A stretch of DNA of 64,000 nt from assembly GCA_020638655.1 (NCBI GenBank), contig JACKIC010000007.1, forward strand, positions 248,001 to 312,000. Reading direction: 5' to 3'. The notes beneath the pieces were generated by a model that searched no databases, was not told the origin of the DNA, and worked only from the letters and a program-made list of their open reading frames with translations. The DNA is from Planctomycetota bacterium. GTDB taxonomy: Bacteria; Planctomycetota; UBA1135; UBA2386. Made by a program: the position numbers and the translations under genes. The stretch's first letter is position 1; each line of letters starts with the position of its first letter. This document shows positions 60,982-64,000 of the stretch, in pieces.

Positions 60982-63153
60982 CTACAGCAGCGCGCGCACG
61001 TCGACCGCGACCGCGCCGCGGTCGTAGGCGAACAGCGGGTTGACCTCGAGCTCGAGGACCTCGGGGTTGCTGCGCGCGCAGGCGGCGAGCGCCATGATCG
61101 CGTCGACGACGGCTTCGCGGTCGACCGCTGGCGCGCCGCGGTGGCCGCGCAGCAGCCGCGCGCCCTTGATCTCGGCGAGCATGTCGCGGGCGTCGTCGCG
61201 CGTGATCGGCAACAGCCGCAGGGTCACGTCCTTGAGCACCTCGACGGTGGTGCCGCCGAGCCCGACGACGATCACGCCGCCGTAGTGCGGGTCCTTCTTG
61301 TAGCCGATCAGCAGTTCGACGATCGGCTTGGGCAGCGCCGGCGCGACGAGCATGCCGCGCAGGTCGGCGGTGGCGCCGCGCTTTTGGTGGTAGAGGCGCA
61401 CTGAGTTGGCGACGCCGTCGAACGCCTGGCCGGCGTCCTCGGGCGCGACGCCGAGGCGCACGCCGCCGGCGTCGGTCTTGTGCACGAGCCCCGCGGCGAC
61501 CGCCTTGATCACGACCGGGCCGCCGACCTTGCGAGCGGCGGCGCCGGCCTCGTCGGCGGTCTCGCAGAACGTCGCCGGCACGATCGGCACGCCGTAGCCG
61601 GCGACGAGGTCGCGCGCCTCGGTCTCGAGCAGTACGCGCCGTTCCTGTTGGCGCACCGCGTCGAGGCCCTGCCACTGCTTGCCGCCGATCGGCGGCGGTG
61701 TGCCGCGGCGCAGGTCGAGCTGGCGGCCGCGTTCGAACAGCGCCGCGGCGCAGCGGCAGGCGACCTCGAGCGAGGCCAGCACCGGCACGCCGCCGGCGCG
61801 CAGCACGTCGAGCGGTTCGCTCGCCATCTCGGCGTAGAGCGTGTGCACGACCACGGCCCGGCGGTGCCGGCCCGCGGCTTCGACGATCGCCTGCGCGGCC
61901 GCGACCTCACGCGCCAGCAACTCGGCCGAGAAGCGCCGGTGGTAGCCGCCGAACAGGCCGACGACGAGCACCGTGCCGATCTGCTCGTCCTGCATCAGCA
62001 CGTCGACGGCCTTGGCGAACACCATCGGATCGGCGTCGGCGGCGCCGGCGAGATCGATCGGGTTGCTCGGCGGGAGCTTGTGGCCGAGCGCCTGCTGCAG
62101 CGCCGCGGTGGTCGCCGCGCCGAGCCGCGTCAGCTGCGTCTGGTGGTAGTGCAGCGCGTCGGTCGCCAGCGTGCCGTGGCCGCCGCCGTCGGTCAGCACC
62201 GCGACGCCGCGGTACGAGCCGCGCGCGGGCTGGCTGGCGAGGCTCTCGGCGACGTGCAGCAGCTCGTCGGAGCGCCGCACGAGGATCACGCCGCTCTGCT
62301 TGAGGCCGGCGCGGAACACCGGGAAGGAGCCCGCCAGGGCGCCGGTGTGCGAACGCGCCGCGGCCTTGCCGCGCACCGAGCGGCCGCCCTTGAGCAGGAT
62401 CACGGGCTTCTTGGTGGTGACCTCGGCGGCGGTCTCGAGGAACTTCTGGCCGCGCCGGAAGCCCTCGACGTACATCGCGATCGCGGCGGTGTTGGGTTCG
62501 TCGGCGAGGTAGGTGAGGTACTCGTCGAAGCGCAGGTCGACCTCGTTGCCGACGCCGATCACGAACGAGAAGCCCGCGCGGGTGCGGCGCATCGCCTCGG
62601 TCATCACCTGCAGCGAGACGTTGCCGCTCTGCGTCAGCAGCGCGATGCGGCCCGCGGGCACGTTCGGCACGCCGATCAGGTTGAGGCCGCGGTGCGGGTT
62701 GAGGATGCCGCTGGTGTTGGGGCCGACGACGCGGATGCCGGTCTCGCGCACGACCTGCTGGATCTGCAGCTCGAGCTGCTCGCCGTCGGTGCCGGTCTCG
62801 CGAAAGCCCAGCGCGACGACCACCGCGCCGCTGAGGCCGCGCGCGGCGCACGCCTGCAGGGCAGCGGGCACGGTGCTGGCCGGCGTGCACAGCAGGGCCG
62901 TGTCGGCCTCGCCCTGCACCTCCTCGACCGTGCGCACGAAGGTCACGCCGTGGGCCTCGCCGCCCTTGGGGTTGACGCCGTGGATCTGGCCCGTGTAGCC
63001 GCTCGCGAGCAGCGCCGCGAGCGCCTGGTTGCCGCGCTTCTTGGGGTCCTCGGAGGCGCCGACGACGACCACGCCGCGCGGGCGCAGGATCCGGTCGATC
63101 GTCTGAAAAGTGCTGCCGCTCGGGGCGGCGCCGGGGTCGGTTGCGTCAGTCAC
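60982..63153 (-). CDS. ADP-forming acetate/acyl-CoA ligase (Acd-type)
   Basis: 723 residues from GTG 63153, overlapping the enoyl-CoA hydratase stop by 8 bp. Domains: CoA-binding (~20-120, GVVVVGASEDPKKRGN), succinyl-CoA-ligase-like (VLTDGGGHGTLATDA, and ARSHTGALAGS with the probable phospho-His), and a C-terminal ATP-grasp domain (~500-723, GGPVVIKAVAAGLVHKTDAGGVRLG). It interconverts acyl-CoA with acid and ATP from ADP. Its enoyl-CoA hydratase partner suggests degradation of a fatty or aromatic acid. Confidence 0.9.
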   Translation of the reverse strand: MTDATDPGAAPSGSTFQTIDRILRPRGVVVVGASEDPKKRGNQALAALLASGYTGQIHGVNPKGGEAHGVTFVRTVEEVQGEADTALLCTPASTVPAALQACAARGLSGAVVVALGFRETGTDGEQLELQIQQVVRETGIRVVGPNTSGILNPHRGLNLIGVPNVPAGRIALLTQSGNVSLQVMTEAMRRTRAGFSFVIGVGNEVDLRFDEYLTYLADEPNTAAIAMYVEGFRRGQKFLETAAEVTTKKPVILLKGGRSVRGKAAARSHTGALAGSFPVFRAGLKQSGVILVRRSDELLHVAESLASQPARGSYRGVAVLTDGGGHGTLATDALHYHQTQLTRLGAATTAALQQALGHKLPPSNPIDLAGAADADPMVFAKAVDVLMQDEQIGTVLVVGLFGGYHRRFSAELLAREVAAAQAIVEAAGRHRRAVVVHTLYAEMASEPLDVLRAGGVPVLASLEVACRCAAALFERGRQLDLRRGTPPPIGGKQWQGLDAVRQQERRVLLETEARDLVAGYGVPIVPATFCETADEAGAAARKVGGPVVIKAVAAGLVHKTDAGGVRLGVAPEDAGQAFDGVANSVRLYHQKRGATADLRGMLVAPALPKPIVELLIGYKKDPHYGGVIVVGLGGTTVEVLKDVTLRLLPITRDDARDMLAEIKGARLLRGHRGAPAVDREAVVDAIMALAACARSNPEVLELEVNPLFAYDRGAVAVDVRALL

Positions 63154-63922
63154 CAGTGAAGTCCGGGGTGCGGCGCTCGGCGAACGCGTCGATGCCTTCC
63201 TGCCAGTCCTTGGTCTGCATGCAGGCGAACAGGGCGTCGGCCTCGGCGGCGAGCACGTCGTCGAGGCTGCGGGAATCGGGGGCCAGCAGCTGCTTGGCGA
63301 ACGCCAGCGAGCGCGGCGCCTTGGTGGCGAGTTCCTCGGCGTAGGCGAGCGCCGCGGGCAGGACCTCGGCGGCCGGCGCGGCGGCGTTGCAGACGCCGTA
63401 GGTCGCGGCGTCCTGGCCGCGGAAGAACCGGCCGAGCAGCAGCAGCTCGCGGGCGCGGGTGCCGCCCACGCGCTGCACCAGGGTCCGGGTCGTGCCGCCG
63501 CCGACGAACGTGCCCAGGCCGAACTCGGGGAAGCGCAGCTTGGCGTCGTCGGCGACCACCGACAGGTCGCAGGCCAGCGCCAGTTCGAGCCCGGCGCCGA
63601 TGGCGTGGCCGTGGATCGCGGCGACCACGGGCAACGGGCAGGTGAGCAGCGCCTTGGCGGCGCGCTGGCCGAGGTCGATGTAGTGCCGGCGGGCGTCGTG
63701 CTCGCGCTGCTGCTGCTTGTGGCCCACCAGGTCGGCGCCGACGCAGAAGGCGCGGCCGGCGCCGGTGAGCACCACGGCGCGCACGCTGCGATCGCTGGGC
63801 AGCTGCTGCAGGCGGTCGATCAGCTGCGTGTAGAGCGCCTCGTTGACGGCATTGAGGCGATCGGGACGATTCATCGTCAGCACCGCGATCGCGGCGCGCC
63901 GCTCCTCGAGCAGTTCGGCCAT
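63146..63922 (-). CDS. Enoyl-CoA hydratase/isomerase
   Basis: 258 residues from ATG 63922. Crotonase fold: LTMNRPDRLNAVNEALY, oxyanion loop GRAFCVGADL, HGHAIGAGLELALACDLSVV and LRFPEFGLGTFVGGGTTRTL. Both catalytic glutamates (equivalents of Glu144 and Glu164 in rat crotonase) are present, so a real hydratase is likely. First gene of the two-gene minus-strand unit with the acyl-CoA synthetase. Confidence 0.9.
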   Translation of the reverse strand: MAELLEERRAAIAVLTMNRPDRLNAVNEALYTQLIDRLQQLPSDRSVRAVVLTGAGRAFCVGADLVGHKQQQREHDARRHYIDLGQRAAKALLTCPLPVVAAIHGHAIGAGLELALACDLSVVADDAKLRFPEFGLGTFVGGGTTRTLVQRVGGTRARELLLLGRFFRGQDAATYGVCNAAAPAAEVLPAALAYAEELATKAPRSLAFAKQLLAPDSRSLDDVLAAEADALFACMQTKDWQEGIDAFAERRTPDFTGD

Positions 63923-64000
63923 GGTCGCATGATGCAGCGACGGAGTGACGGTGCAACCCCGCAGTCGCCTCGCGTCGCAGTTGCTCAGCGCGGCCGGCGA

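Overview
This window is a densely packed, very GC-rich bacterial chromosome segment with genes on both strands, many 1-8 bp stop/start overlaps and frequent GTG starts. I infer a planctomycete-like (PVC superphylum) organism. The grounds are a secreted DUF1080 / beta-propeller / HEAT / c-type cytochrome fusion, an ECF sigma factor paired with a membrane-anchored leucine-rich-repeat protein, several large secreted repeat proteins of unknown role, and an orphan GspG pseudopilin. I saw no rRNA or tRNA gene, IS element, prophage or CRISPR array.

Layout. 1-7.2 kb: TPR membrane protein and single-domain asparaginase (minus); KefB-type antiporter, aldo/keto reductase and methyltransferase (plus); an ArsR/SRPBCC pair with a visible operator; a secreted protein. 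7.3-16 kb: DnaJ-like protein, ABC-F ATPase, MauG-type di-heme peroxidase, the DUF1080-cytochrome fusion. 16-25.6 kb: gspG, ECF sigma plus LRR partner, MscS channel, hisS, GNAT-nitrilase fusion, and a small gene plus nucleotidyltransferase module. 25.6-32.7 kb: lipoproteins, an 838-residue repeat protein, polA, yaeQ. 32.7-41.8 kb: three members of a paralogous family of large membrane-anchored proteins with carboxypeptidase-regulatory-like repeats (a fourth lies at 58.4 kb), a YdjM-like protein and secreted hypotheticals. 41.8-46.7 kb: VTT membrane protein, recJ, and a selenium operon selA-selD. 46.7-52.7 kb: the nusA-infB-ylxP-rbfA translation operon, without an adjacent rimP. 53-58.3 kb: GNAT, then a PATAN/TPR protein, an octaheme cytochrome c and two small membrane proteins. 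61-63.9 kb: enoyl-CoA hydratase and ADP-forming acyl-CoA synthetase.

The main points for a second look are these. selD is itself a selenoprotein gene, with an in-frame TGA at the catalytic position followed by a plausible bacterial SECIS hairpin. A family of long inverted repeats lies between genes, with an identical half copy 10 kb away. Five genes carry a TANNNT hexamer exactly 6 nt before the start codon, suggesting leaderless mRNAs. The paralogous membrane-anchored family has a shared C-terminus and duplicated leader. PolA has a degenerate proofreading domain and a Tyr at the ddNTP-discrimination position. All assignments rest on reading the sequence; no database search was run.
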